Below, one piece after another: positions 24,601 through 37,841 of a stretch of DNA of 64,000 nucleotides; position 1 is the stretch's first letter; each line of letters opens with the position of its first letter. The position numbers were made by a program, and so were the translations under genes. The stretch lies in the NCBI GenBank assembly GCA_964016885.1, contig OZ024745.1, positions 47,914,042-47,978,041 on the forward strand, written 5' to 3'. Below the pieces are notes generated by a model. It saw only the letters and a list, made by a program, of their open reading frames with translations, had not been told where the DNA came from and searched no databases. The DNA is from Eledone cirrhosa. Its lineage: Eukaryota > Mollusca > Cephalopoda > Octopoda > Eledonidae.

Positions 24601-27600
24601 ATTAACTGTGGATTGTCTGACGGTACTTGATAAAATAAAGCACCGGGATAATTGCTGGCCTTGTGCCAAAAGTAGAAACAATATTTGCAGTAAGTAAACA
24701 AATGACATCAAATGTCCAACATGCCTGAGACTACTCTTAATTTCAGGATACAAAACCTCTCATGTTAAAACCTCCCATTTTTTATATAGAACATTTTTCA
24801 AAGATATATTACAAATATCAGCTTAATAATGAAAAAGAAGGAAAGTGTTAATATGAAGATACCTTATGCAGCAACAAATTAAAAGGTATATTTTAAAACC
24901 AAGCCTAGAATTTAGATAGACTCAAAATATTCAGGACTAGGTGCTGTTAACCTTGACAGTCTTCATAGGTACAAGGTGACCTTCTCAATGAAGAAAAAAA
25001 AAAGAGTTAAAATAGGAAATCAATATAACAGTTCTTTTTGCTAAAATAACCATCTTTAGCTCTAATGGAGAAAAACATTGAGAAGAAATAGAAATTTCAA
25101 TTCAAACTGCTTTTAGACCACTTACGAAAGAAAAGAAAAACAAACATTTGTTTTAGAAGGCAGTCGTAGTTTGTGGGTGAGGGAGGGAAATAAAATAGGA
25201 GCTGGTTATGTAGACTGTGCAATAAATCAGTATACAACAAATGTAAAGGGATTTCATTTTTCAATGGTGTGGCTACCGCTTTGTTTGTATTTCACCTGTC
25301 GGTGTGAGCAAGCATGCTTTACAATTACTCTATCATTGGTTAAAATAATGTCTATGATATGAACTGAAAAAAGGAAATTTAAAAATGAAAGAGTTTTTAT
25401 ATAGAGAGATATATAATAATAATACCAATTTTTTTTTTTTTTACATCCTGAGTAACAAAAATACACCCCCGCCCCATCCACACCACCCCTTTCGATGTAA
25501 AGTTATGTTGGTACCACAACATCCAGTCCGAAATAAATGAGGTCATGTAGGTGTCACGAAAAAAAAACACACAGTCCACGCTGTAATGTGGCCGTGTAGG
25601 TAACACGGTAAAAACCTCCCAGTCCACACTGTAAACGTGGTTGGTGTTAGGAAGGGCATCCAGCCATAGAAAACCCACCAGACTGTCCTATACGAGCAAG
25701 ACAACCAATCTTGCCTCAAGTGGGAAAACTCCTGTCCAAACCCATGCAAGCGTGGAAGATGGACGTTAAACGATGATGATGATGAGACATATATATACAC
25801 ATGTATCTGTAAATGGATGCATACCAATAATCACAAAAGTTATGGATGTATGTATATGTATATGCAGGGAAAAACATGAACAACAGGTTGTTCAATAAGG
25901 ATAGTGAGAACTATATTCATATATATGAGTGTGGTTCCCATAGTCAAGGTTATCATCTTAATGATTGGCATCTATCATTGACTTGGTAAAACTGATATTA
26001 ACTCTATCAATAACATTATCACCATCACACTTTTTTTTAAAATCAACATGTTTGCAATCATTTTCTTCATAATTTTAATTCACTTCATATAACACCTCTT
26101 TCCAATATTAACAAGTCTTACTCCTATGTTGCCATTGTAAATGTGTGGATATAATCTGCAATGTATATTTAATGTTACATTGATATGTAGTTGACATTTC
26201 TATAAGGTGCACTGGAAATTGTGGAGGAGGGATGGTTCTCTGGGTGGAGTTTGAGGAGGGATTAACTATGAGACAGTTCTGATTTCGTGGTTTTATCACA
26301 AATAAAATAATGGGGGGAGGTGCTCTCTAGTCTTGAATGACAACTCTCCTAAAAGACGGAAACTAAAATATCAAACCAGGATTACAGGAGTCCTTTATCC
26401 TTGGGTGGAGATCCTGTTAGTGATGGTGTCATGGAAAAAAAAATACCAGTTGGTGAACACCTTAAAACACTTCCCGCAAATTTAAAAGAAAAATAAATAA
26501 TAGAGATGAAGTAAAAAATAATGACATGAATGATACAGAAACCACCAATGATGAAGGGGTTACATCTGGTAGGTGTCTCACTGTGCAGCAGAGTGGGCCT
26601 GGTCACTAACCAACAACTAAGCAAGTAAGACTGAGTGAGAGCAACAAGTGAATATTGTAGTCATGGAGTACTACAATATGAGTAACACTGTTAATGATAA
26701 AGGAAAACCAATCAGAGGATATAAAGAATGCACAGACAATGGAGGGAAAAGGGAATGTTTGAAACAACTAAACAATAAATATATATCCAAGTTAGAGTGA
26801 TTAGAAAGAATGGGTGGTTAACTGATGTAGAACTTCAGTTAATCAAAAGAAGGGTTTTTGACATGGAGAGTGAAAGGTCTGAAGAAGCTGAAAATGGAGA
26901 ATATGGGAATGTGACAAATGAAGAAACTGTAAACGAAGCTGCTGAGGAGGATCTCCATAGTGAGATAGATGTGCCTGAAGAAGAAAACCTTTCACAAAAA
27001 CATTGTGACAGAATAATAGTAAAACCCATTGAAGAGGACAACTATATCTGTAACCTAAGGAAGGTTGATCAGTGGAACTTAAACCAGGAAACAATGAAAG
27101 TGAATGAAGACTTAAAAAACATACATTACAAATAACATGACTGAGACCAACAATTTGTTCAGGGTGGCAAATATCATAGGAGGGAATAATATGAGTGGCC
27201 ACAAAGAAATCGGAAAGAAAAAGAAGGGGAAAAAACATCAAACAAAAATACACTGAGCAATGGTGGAAAAGATGAATGCAGCAAAGTATTAAAACACTTG
27301 TGAAAGACATTTCAGTATTAAACAGAAAAATCATAAAAGTATGGAAAAAATAGAAGACCAATTTAACACGCGATGGACAAATTTGGCATACAATTGAAAT
27401 CAGGAGAGGCATATTCCAGGGAAATAATTTGTCTCCATTGTTGTTTGTACTGTGCATGGTGCTTCTGACAATGATCCTGAAAAGAGCTAAAGCAGGGTAT
27501 GAATTTAGGGGACAACAGCAAAGGGTCCATCAGCTATTATTCATTGATGATCAGAAATTATATGGAAAAGATGAATCCCAAATTCGTTCACTTACAGACA

Positions 27601-30600
27601 CAGTGCATGGCTTTAGTTTGAACATCTGAATGGAATTTGCCTTACAGATATATGTGGTGTACTCATTCTGAAGTGAGTCAAGATCAAACACATGAATGGA
27701 ATAGCAATACCCTCAGGAGATATCATGAAGCATGTAGATAACGGCTACAAATATCTGGGAATTTTGGAAAAGGATAACTTGATGGAACAGGAAATAAAAA
27801 CTAAGTTTACAGAAGAATACTTTAGGTATATTATATTCATAATACAAAAATGCTCATTTTAAAATGTCCATATTCATATTAAAACCTTCCATCATGATTT
27901 TATTTAAGAAATGTTTATTCAGTTATGTTTCAAACATCAGCTTACTAATGAAAGGGTTATAGTTATCTCATTAAATTCTTCAAATTTTCAAAATTACTTG
28001 ATACACATAGGCAGTGTATTTCATTAGAAATATGGTAACAAATGTGGAAAACACTGTTTTTACTCCACAATAAATCTGGAAATGTTAATGACACATAATA
28101 GGGTTGAAGATTACATTAATCATTTTTATGTTGAACTCTTTTCAAAATTTATCAACTCAAAATGAAGGTGAGTCTACAATTACAGTGTCTTTGAGGCTGG
28201 GAAATATGCTAATTTAATATCATAGGCACTGGATTTGATAATCAATCTGATGGATGAAGATCTGTTGTTACATTGATGGTGTTAATGACAATAATATAGA
28301 GGAATTTTAAAATGCTAATAACTTCATTCAGATTTATCATCTCATTTTCATTACAAGATTTGCAAATAGCTTCAACTAATGAATCATCTAAGAAGTTACA
28401 TTTGTTCAAAATATTGCTAGAAGCCAAACTATAAACAGGAAAATTAATAATATAATGGCAGGTGCAACAATCAAGGTATTCTTGCCAGAAGAAATTTATT
28501 AAAAGAAAGTAAACACACGATGGTGCCTGTGTGTCACATTAACAAATCTATATTATAATAACTGGACAGCTTTTTCTCCATCTGCTATAATCTGTTGAAC
28601 ACATTCTGAAATTCATGGAACATAAATGTAAGACAAAGGAGGAGGGAGCAAAATGTAAAACTTTCTCTACCATGTGTTTATTTATCTATCTATATAAAAA
28701 AATAACACTACATTTGATAATAGTTTAATATTTTTCATGCAGTAGAGATGTTGCCACAATAAAAAGCACCCAGTCAACCCTACAAAGTGGAAGGGCATCC
28801 AGCTATAGAACACCAAGCCAAAATGGATAGTATAAGCAAAACAGTCACTTCATCTGTAGTAAGACTATATATGAAAAGGAAGTATGTAAAACAAGTGAAT
28901 TTCGATGGAGGTCATTTGCGGTCAATAATCTAAGTAGACCAAACAGTACAGTGTTAATGAGGAAAAGAGGTGAGCTATTTTTTCTGGTGTGTAAGAGAGC
29001 TAGGGAGAAGGGCAACAATCCAATATGACTTCAGATGTGAGAACATTTTTGAAATTAAAAAAGAAATCTAAGACTCACAAATGTAATCTTGGTTATGTAA
29101 TCATGTAATTGCTTGATCGTTCATTGTAAATAATTGTTTCTACTTTTGGCACAAGGCCAGCAATTACCCCAGTGTATTACTGGTACTTTATTTTATCGAC
29201 CCCGTAAGGATGAAAGGCAAAGTTAACCTCGGCCCTTGTAAATAATGGGATGGTTTTAGGTGTTTTATGAGAAGTGGTGTGTTTTGATGATGTTAGTGGT
29301 ATTAATGAAGGAATAAAGAATGGTTAACATATCCTGATGGTCAGTTTGTGTACGTTTATTAGAGAAATCTATAGGAATTGCATCACAGTCTGGTGGAAAT
29401 CCTATTAACACAGTTTCATGGCAATCTATATGTTCAGTTAGTTATTTCTATTACTGATTGAACAGTAAAGATGGGGTGAGGAGGATATTTGTATAAATAA
29501 AGCAAAAAACATTAAAAAAATAAATAAACAATACATTTCATTAAGTAACTATTAAACAGAAACACGAAAACATACTGCCACTAGCTAACATTAATCTGAT
29601 AATTTTTGGTATATGTTAATCCAGATATAAATCTACTTATGATAGTTTGGAAGGTGTAGAAGTGAGGAACTGACATGGATTACACAGCCATAAACCTAAC
29701 TTAAAACATCAATACTTGAACTTGTGCTACAAGATTGCATAACAATTTACTGAACTCAGACTTTGCTCAATGTACAACCATTTAATTACATAATTGGATG
29801 GAATATTTCAAATGATTTTGTATTACTAATAGAGCCATCAACACCGGATAGAAATTGTGTTGGTATTCTTCAATGTAGCATGACAACCTAATGTCTTTTA
29901 TAGCAGACAATTAACAAACAACTCAATAAAACAGACCCATACCCCACCCTCTTTATACATGAACATAGAACTAAAACCTAACTCCCTGCAAATGTTTGCT
30001 TTACAAATCCAGGTAAGTCTTAGTCAGTTTGGTATCAAAAGGGTTAAAATAAAATAAAATAAATATTTTATTTTATTTGCTCATAAAGCAAACGAAAATT
30101 CAAATTCGACAAGGCAGTTACAAATAAACTAAAAAAATAACATGTTTAGATAAATTTAGTTTGCATATAACATAACAAATAAATTATTCCTTGTGGTCAT
30201 AGAAGTTTGTGTAGTATCTTGTAAACTAGTTGCATTTTAAGCATTGAATATTTTACATTGGCAGGCAAGTTTGGTTCTCAATAATGAAAATGTGAATTCC
30301 TTACTATTGTGTGATGTCTTGGTTAAGTGTCTTCTACTGTAGCTTTGAGCAGACATAATAAACCTTTAGTGAAACAGGACATTCATCATCAAAACCTGTG
30401 AAGAATCTATTTACTTTTTTTAATCTTTTTTACAATGTTGATCTTACAAGGAAATGTTTGACATGTTTCTATTGTTGGTCATCCGGTAGACAATAAATAA
30501 TGTGTTAGGAAGGACCTTCAGTTGCAGAAACCATGCCAAAATGGAATGTATGAGCAAGGCCTGGTCATCTGACCTGACTGTCAAATCTCAGTACATGACA

Positions 30601-33600
30601 ACCCATCTAAGTTAATGACAACATGGAAAATAGATGTAAAATGGTGATAATGATGATGAAATGGGAACTGACCATGCAAGATACATAATAAATAAAAGTT
30701 GAATCAAAACTGGCAGTGAGCTCAATGAAGAACTTAATATGCAAATGAGTGTTCAGCAAAATACACTTCATGTTAGTCAGGGAGCTTCAAGCTCACTTGA
30801 CCTGTTAAATATGGCTATCAAATAACCACATGACCATCTAACGAACAAATGAGAGAGGTCTATGTGGTCACTTAACCTGAACTAGCATACTAAAGTAAGA
30901 AACTTGGAGAGAGAAAGAGAGAGTTTTATTTTAATATCTGAGTTTTCATTATGTGAAATAAAACCTTTACCATGAAAATACAATAGTAAATAGAGTAATG
31001 CAAATACTAAAGGGTTACATTTTTTTATCATTCTTACATATTTTTTGCCTTCTAATATGAAACCTGTAAAACTACAAAATCATACTTACATATATTTTTA
31101 AAAGAAGAAATTATTAGTCCTTAGATAATTCATTTCCAAGCATTACATTGTCTACTTTCTAAACCTGAGAGCATTGAAGTTTATCACACTATGTTTCAGC
31201 ATTCATTAAATCAATATTTTCTACTCACTCCTAGACAGGTAATGCTAGTCAAAATCCAGTTTGAAAAAATGTTGTTGTAAATAGATTTTCTTTAAGAGGA
31301 GATAAAATAGCGAATGAGGATTATCTGCAGCGTAGTTATAACTAGTAAGCTAAGTAGGCATCATCCAATAATGTGAAATAGTGAAATTACTTTTAGTAGC
31401 AGTATTTAATGGCTTCAGTTAGCCTCCATATATCCTCTGCATTTACCACCCATGCTTTACTGCTATGCAACATCGCACTTCTCACATAGGCATCATACAA
31501 TCCACTCATTACCTGTAAAGAAAATCCCTTTGTTATCAACAGAGGTAGTAAGTAGCTCTTTAAACTTTTATCAGCCAGTTAGTCTAGTTACTATGCTTTC
31601 AGAGTACCCCTTCCACTGCCAATTAGATCGCCCAAGTAACAGAAACTATCAACTAGTTCTATGGTACCTTCCTGGGATTGGAAAAGGTTCAATTCACTGC
31701 TGCCCCTGCTATACACTATTACTGTACATCTGCCATATGCAAAGTCTATATTTTTTGTTACTTTTCCTATAATCCCACTACACCTCTTGTGTACTTTATA
31801 CTGAGTAGTTATATAGTGTTCCAACCTACTCCTTTTCTACATATTAAGCATGGCCACTTTCCTGATGGAATCAGAGTCTTATCGTCTTTCCTACTTAGTA
31901 AAACTTTAGTCTTTGCTCGGTTTACCCTGAGCCTTTTGGAGTTCTGTTTCCACAACAGAAATTTCTTCTCAAGCTCTTCCAAAGATTCAGCTATAAAACA
32001 AGGTAATCTGCATAAGGAAGTTCCCATGGAGAGACAGTCTTAAGCACCTCTGTTATTGCCTGGAAAACTATAATAAACAAGTAGGGGCTGAGGATTGAGA
32101 TTTGATAAACACCCACCTGCACAGTGAATCAATGGATATATTTCATATAAAAATGACTTCTACAGGACTTGAACTGTTTCATTCTTTTGAAGTCCTTATT
32201 TCTGATGATTTCAAATGAATGAAACAATTCTAATTCTAGTTCTGTCGAAGTAATTTCTATATGAAATAAGTAAATATGTATCTTCTCTACTAAGTATTTA
32301 ACTATTCCCTTTTGTTGTTCTTCAGAAAGCCATTAATCATTATTTTACATATCTTTACCAAGCTGGGGGTGGGTTGGATGGATTGTTACAGACCAAGTCA
32401 GTTGTTTGTGGCATATATTAATGACATAGATGCCAACTTAAGGAATGCCACAGTACTAAAGTACGCAGACGACATCAAGCTCTACCTTGAGATAAAAAGG
32501 ACAGATCCTGAACACTATAGATCTTGCTTGCAGTCTGACCTGGACACAATGCAACAGTGGATCTCAAACTGGCAACTCAAGCTAGCTGTGGACAAGTGCA
32601 CCACCATGCATTTTGGGAGTAAAAACCCAGCGTCCACATACTCCCTCCACAGCACTAATATCAAGAAGTCTTCCTGTGAACGTGACCTGGGCATTACGGT
32701 CAGCAGCGATTTGCGTTGGACGAGGCACGTCTCTAAAATTGTCAAGACGGCCGAGGGTGTCTTAGCATCACTCAGCAAGACCTTTGTCAGCCGCTCTCCA
32801 GATATCTATTTAAGGCTGTATACAGCTATGGTGCGACCACACTTAGAATTTGCATCACCAGTCTGGAACCCCTATCTTGCTCAGGACATTGACCGCCTGG
32901 AAACTGTTCAGAGACGTGCAACCAAGCGAATACCCTCCATCAGGCATCTACCATACTCTGAGCGCCTTGCTTCCCTGGGCATGGATACATTGAAGCTCCG
33001 ACGCCTGGCAACTGACTTGGTAAACACCCACAAAATTGTTAACCATGTTGCCAACAACAACCCTGAGTGCCTTTTCGATTTCCATGTGTCTAACACACGT
33101 GGACATGCCCACAAAGTAAGAAAACAGCACAGTTCCCATGACTTTCGGAAACATTTTTTCACGCTCAGAGTTGCTGAAGCATGGAACAAACTACCTGCAT
33201 CAGTTGTTAGCTGTCGAGACACTGCATCCTTTAAGGCCTCCATGCTTCCCGAGATCCGCCAACACTACAGCTAACACATACAAACATGTACTTCCCTGGC
33301 ATTTGTGTATTATTCTATGTACTATATTGACGAGTTGTAGTGCACCTGAGCACTTTACACAATAATTTCATTATTATTATTATAATCGGGGTTTATGTCT
33401 CACTCAGTACATTTCATTTTTGAAATGTGGAAGCTATTCTTAACACCAAATGATCTGAGTATAAATACTTCAAACAGTGGAATAAATTTAATGCTGTGAA
33501 TACAAGTCTTGTTAGAGATGAAATATTATTTGACATTACATTTCATCTCTCTCTGACAAAGGGTCCAGCCAGAAACATTAGGCTTGTGTTCTTCACACCA

Positions 33601-36600
33601 TAAAATGCATTCTACTATTTAAACTGTTTATAGATATCAAACTGCATGAAAAAAAAAAAGTATCTAGATAAAAATAAACATTTTAAAATAAAGTTTAGTG
33701 TTGTAGAACCAGGGGTAGCTTCAGGTATCAAAAGGGTATGCTCTAATCTCACCAATTCAAATTTACTCTCCCCTTAGCCAAACAATTTTAGATACTAAAA
33801 AAAAATAAAAAAAATAAAATTAAATAAAAAAAAAAAAAAATAATAATAATAATAATAAACATACTTTACAGACTGCGTGTGCTGCCAGACAGTGGAGTAA
33901 GGGTTTTATAGTACATTTCTCCTTTTCATCAATAATCATAGAAAATAAGATAAAGCAAGAAGTTTGCCAAAAAAGAGAGAAAACAAAGTTAGTTATATCC
34001 TCCCTTCTCTTTAAAATTCTAAACATGGCATTCCCTTCCAAGTAAATATATTTCATCTCTCAGAAGCTTTATATATGCACACACAGTGTTTCATCATCAA
34101 CACCACCATTTTGTGTGTGTGTGAAGTGAAGGCACACGGCTTAGTGTTGGGCTTACAATCATGAGTTTGATTCCCAGGCCAGGTTATGTGCTATGTCCCT
34201 GAGCAAGACACTTTATTTCACATGGCTCCAGTTCACTCAGCTGTAGAAATGAGTTGTGATGCCACTGGTGCCAAGCCTTTGCCTTTTCCTTGGACAACAT
34301 TGATGGCATGGAGAAGGCAGACTGGTATGCATGAGCAACTGATGGTCTTCCACAAACAACCTTGCCTGGAGGGGAACTTTCTAGGTGAAAATCCCATGGT
34401 TATTCGTGACCAAAGGGGTCTTTATCATTTATATATATATATATATATGTGTTTGCAGGATATATCCATAGATAAAAAGCCAAGGAAAACAATGCTCAAT
34501 CTAGTACAAGAGAGCTTATTGAGTATATATTAAAATTTTATACACTTAACATGTATGCGCAACCTTAGGTTTTGGGGTCCAGTTATGGCCACCACTGTAT
34601 AGTGGAGGAGCCGTTCTAAGACTGGCCTTTCTCGTCAGGCGCAAGGGCAAAATTTAAAGGAAAACTGGTCTTATCTCATGGAGAGTTCTGCCCAAGAACA
34701 AGGGAGGTAACCCTAAAAAACAACCTAAATTATAATGCTACAGCACTACAAGCTTTGAATCGATTGTAGGTATATGTGCCCAAGTTATAAGTAAATCGGT
34801 ATGTATGTGTAATCTGCATGTGACTAAAATTTTAAGTTATTTTTCAAAAGATCTTAAAGGAGCTCGCTACAATACAGAAAAGATTGTATATTGTAGACTG
34901 TTTGCCCTTAAAGCCCAAGGGAGGTAATTCTCACCGAGAAATTTGGGGGAATTTTTTTTCTTCGCATATACATATTCAGGTATGAATAGAATTGTATGAG
35001 TGTTATCTAGTGCATAATGTAATTTTCTTAAGGTTAAACCTCTTTAAAAAAAAAAAAAAAATTATTCTAACACTTTCTTAAAGAATTAAAACCTGAACAC
35101 ACAAAAAAGCTTTGTGATGTGGTGTATATCTTGTGTGTTTGAATGGACATTATGTGTGCATATTTTGTGCATGTATAGGTGACAGAAAAATAGGCCTATT
35201 TAAAAAATGAAATCCATTTTGCTCTACAACATCAAGATTTTTCACAAACTCAAATATACATTTTTCAACATTTCCAGTTTTGTCACCATTTCTAAGGATA
35301 GATTTGGCTTCATTCAATGCAGATCCATGTATGGAGGTTGACATAACTTTGAATATAGATTTTCAATATCATTTAAAATAAATGCAACAACAAAAGTCAT
35401 GATTTAAGAATCTTCAGTAAATATAAAGCATCCCATTTTAAATGTCATGATGACAGAAATATCCTTTATACAATTAGATGTTAATAAATCATTACATGTC
35501 TCATATTGGTGGAATTTACTGTCTGCAGATATACCCACGCTGTGCTTCATTTAATGTGACTATCATTGGAAACCAGGTGAGACATGTTTTGTGGGACCTT
35601 TAACTATTTCTTATGAAAATTGGCATTTTGAATGCACTTTTAATGTTGAAATTCTAAGGTCACATGGGTCAAGGTTTCATTGAACATTCTGTAACACTAA
35701 AGGAAAACTACGACTGAATGAAAATAGTGCTTGAAAAGATGCAGTATGAGGAGCACAACTGGACTATATGTGGGGACTTGAAAGTCATTGGCTTGCTTCT
35801 TGGTCAACAATATGGTTATACCAAGGATCCTTGCTTATTGTATATTTACGATAGTCAAGCAAAAGATGACCATTGGATACAAAAGACATCGCCAGACAGA
35901 AGGGAGCTCAAAATTGGAGAGAAGAATGTTTTAAACAGGCTGCCAGTTAATCCCAGAAAGGTTTTGCTTCCTCCATTGCATATCAGATATTTAAGAAGGT
36001 TTTTGACCTTGTCTTGTAAGAAAATTAAGGTTGGTGTGACAAACCAGATTAGGCAGCTATTGCAGGGCAAGCAGTTTTTGGAGATCATGTTTGGTGTTGA
36101 AAACGAAGTGTGGAATGCTTTTGCTGTAGTTGTCTGATTTCTTTAGAAATAGGAAGTCGTCAAATTATGAATAACTTGTTCAGATCCTGTAAACCAATTT
36201 TCGAGCACTGGGCTGCAACATGAGTGTAAAATTGCATTTCCTGCAGTCATCTGGACTACTTCCCTGAAAATATTGGTGCAATGAGTGATGAGCAAGGAAA
36301 ACGATTCCACCAAAACATCAAGACCAAGGAGACTAGGTATCAAAGCATGTGAAACACAAACATGATGGTTGACTACTGCTAGTGTCTGTAAAGAGACTGT
36401 TGCAATGCAAGTTATTCACGCAAAGCAGCAAAGAGAGGGTTCACTCTTTGAGTAGCCAAAACTCCAAATTCAACATAAATATCTGTCCTAAGATATGCAA
36501 TTAGATATTTTGTGTAATATATTTGTTAAACAATAAAAAATACTATTTAATTTGTGTTAGTTTTTTTATTTCAGTATTGTATTAATAGCGAAATTGACAT

Positions 36601-37808
36601 TTATTGGTAAAAAATGAATTCCTGTTTAAAAAAAAAACTTGACGTGATAGAAAATTTCTGAGAGTATTTCTGAACTCAGCACCACCAAATTAGGTAAGAA
36701 CAACTGAACAAAACAAGACAACTAAACAAAACAAGACAACTAAAGCTTTTTTCGAAAATGTTCCCCAGTGTAATATATATATATACTATAGGGTAAAGCA
36801 TGTCCAGAGAATTATTTGATAATATATATACATCTCTACTCCCAATCAGCATAATTAACCACACAAAAAAATCAATTAGACCAGGCTATAAGAATAAAAG
36901 GCACCTATGAAGAAACAGTAAATAAATACGCCACAACAGCGTCTTCGTGGCCCCCGCCAAACACGAATTCAAAATGGTTGAGAACTGTGACGTGGTGGTG
37001 GTCAAGTCAGGAAGGGTGTGATTGGTTGCTTACAGCGAGTGGGTTGGTTGCTAGAAAGCGCAGCCACATGACAAAAAGTACCCAGTCAACTCTGTAAAGA
37101 GGTAGTGCTGGGCCACGAAAAAAAAGAAGTACCCAAGTGCTGGTGCCACAAAAAAGAACCCAGTCTACCCAGTAAGGTGGGCCTACTGGTGCCACAAAAA
37201 AAGCTCACAGTACACATTCTAAGCTAGCTGGCATTAGGAAGAGCATCCACGTCACAGTTCTCAACCATTTTGAATTCGTGTTTGGCGGGGGCCACTTCGG
37301 AAAATAATCTGTCCTAGCGAGTTTGTCCCCTGATGAGCTCTAAACTCAGGATATCCTTAATAAGATATCTCAAAATGTGAGCGAATCCCATGGGTCGGGA
37401 TTTAGTGATTTAATCCTGGTATGTATATAAGCATTTCTAACTTTAATTTTTACCTAATTATGTATGGTTGACCGTATATTTAATTAGTTTCCACGTGCTG
37501 TTGAAAGGTTGGGTAAATATTCTATAGCAGTTGGACGCGAAGACGCTGCTGTGGCGTATTTATTTACTGTTTCTTCATAGGTGCCTTTTATTCTTATAGC
37601 CTGGTCTAATTGATTTTTTGTGTGGTTAATTATGCTGATTGGGAGTAGAGATGTATATATATTATCAAATAATTCTCTGGACATGCTTTACCCTATAGTA
37701 TTTTGCTCTGATTGTTTAATTTATTAATTCTTCATTGAGCCACATCGTGAATAGTTGCCAAAACACATATATACCTGTGACTTTGTTTAATTGGTGTATG
37801 TGTAAATA

Positions 37809-37841
<33 letters not shown>

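Larger units (their letters stand above)
36785..37700. repeat. Broken inverted-repeat element (two nested arm pairs)
   Basis: Arm pair X is 36785-36947 and 37538-37700 (163 bp each, nearly identical). Arm pair Y is 36947-36995 and 37247-37295 (49 bp, near perfect). Between the Y arms lies a foreign SINE-body block. Between Y' and X' on the right are 242 bp containing a hammerhead fold, absent on the left. The X arms encode [18 protein letters not shown] (plus strand on the left, minus on the right). Inverted terminal repeats with hammerheads are known for Penelope-like elements, so that is my tentative reading. Confidence 0.7.

Noticed and set aside
25397..25827. Minus-strand frames with [24 protein letters not shown] text
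   Set aside because: These are translations of the non-coding LINE 3' UTR repeat. The same text appears wherever the repeat occurs (47590, 55875).
26843..27457. Minus-strand 204-codon frame rich in hydrophobic residues
   Set aside because: It overlaps the RT remnant on the plus strand, and its composition (runs of S, F, L, H) is typical of an antisense frame.
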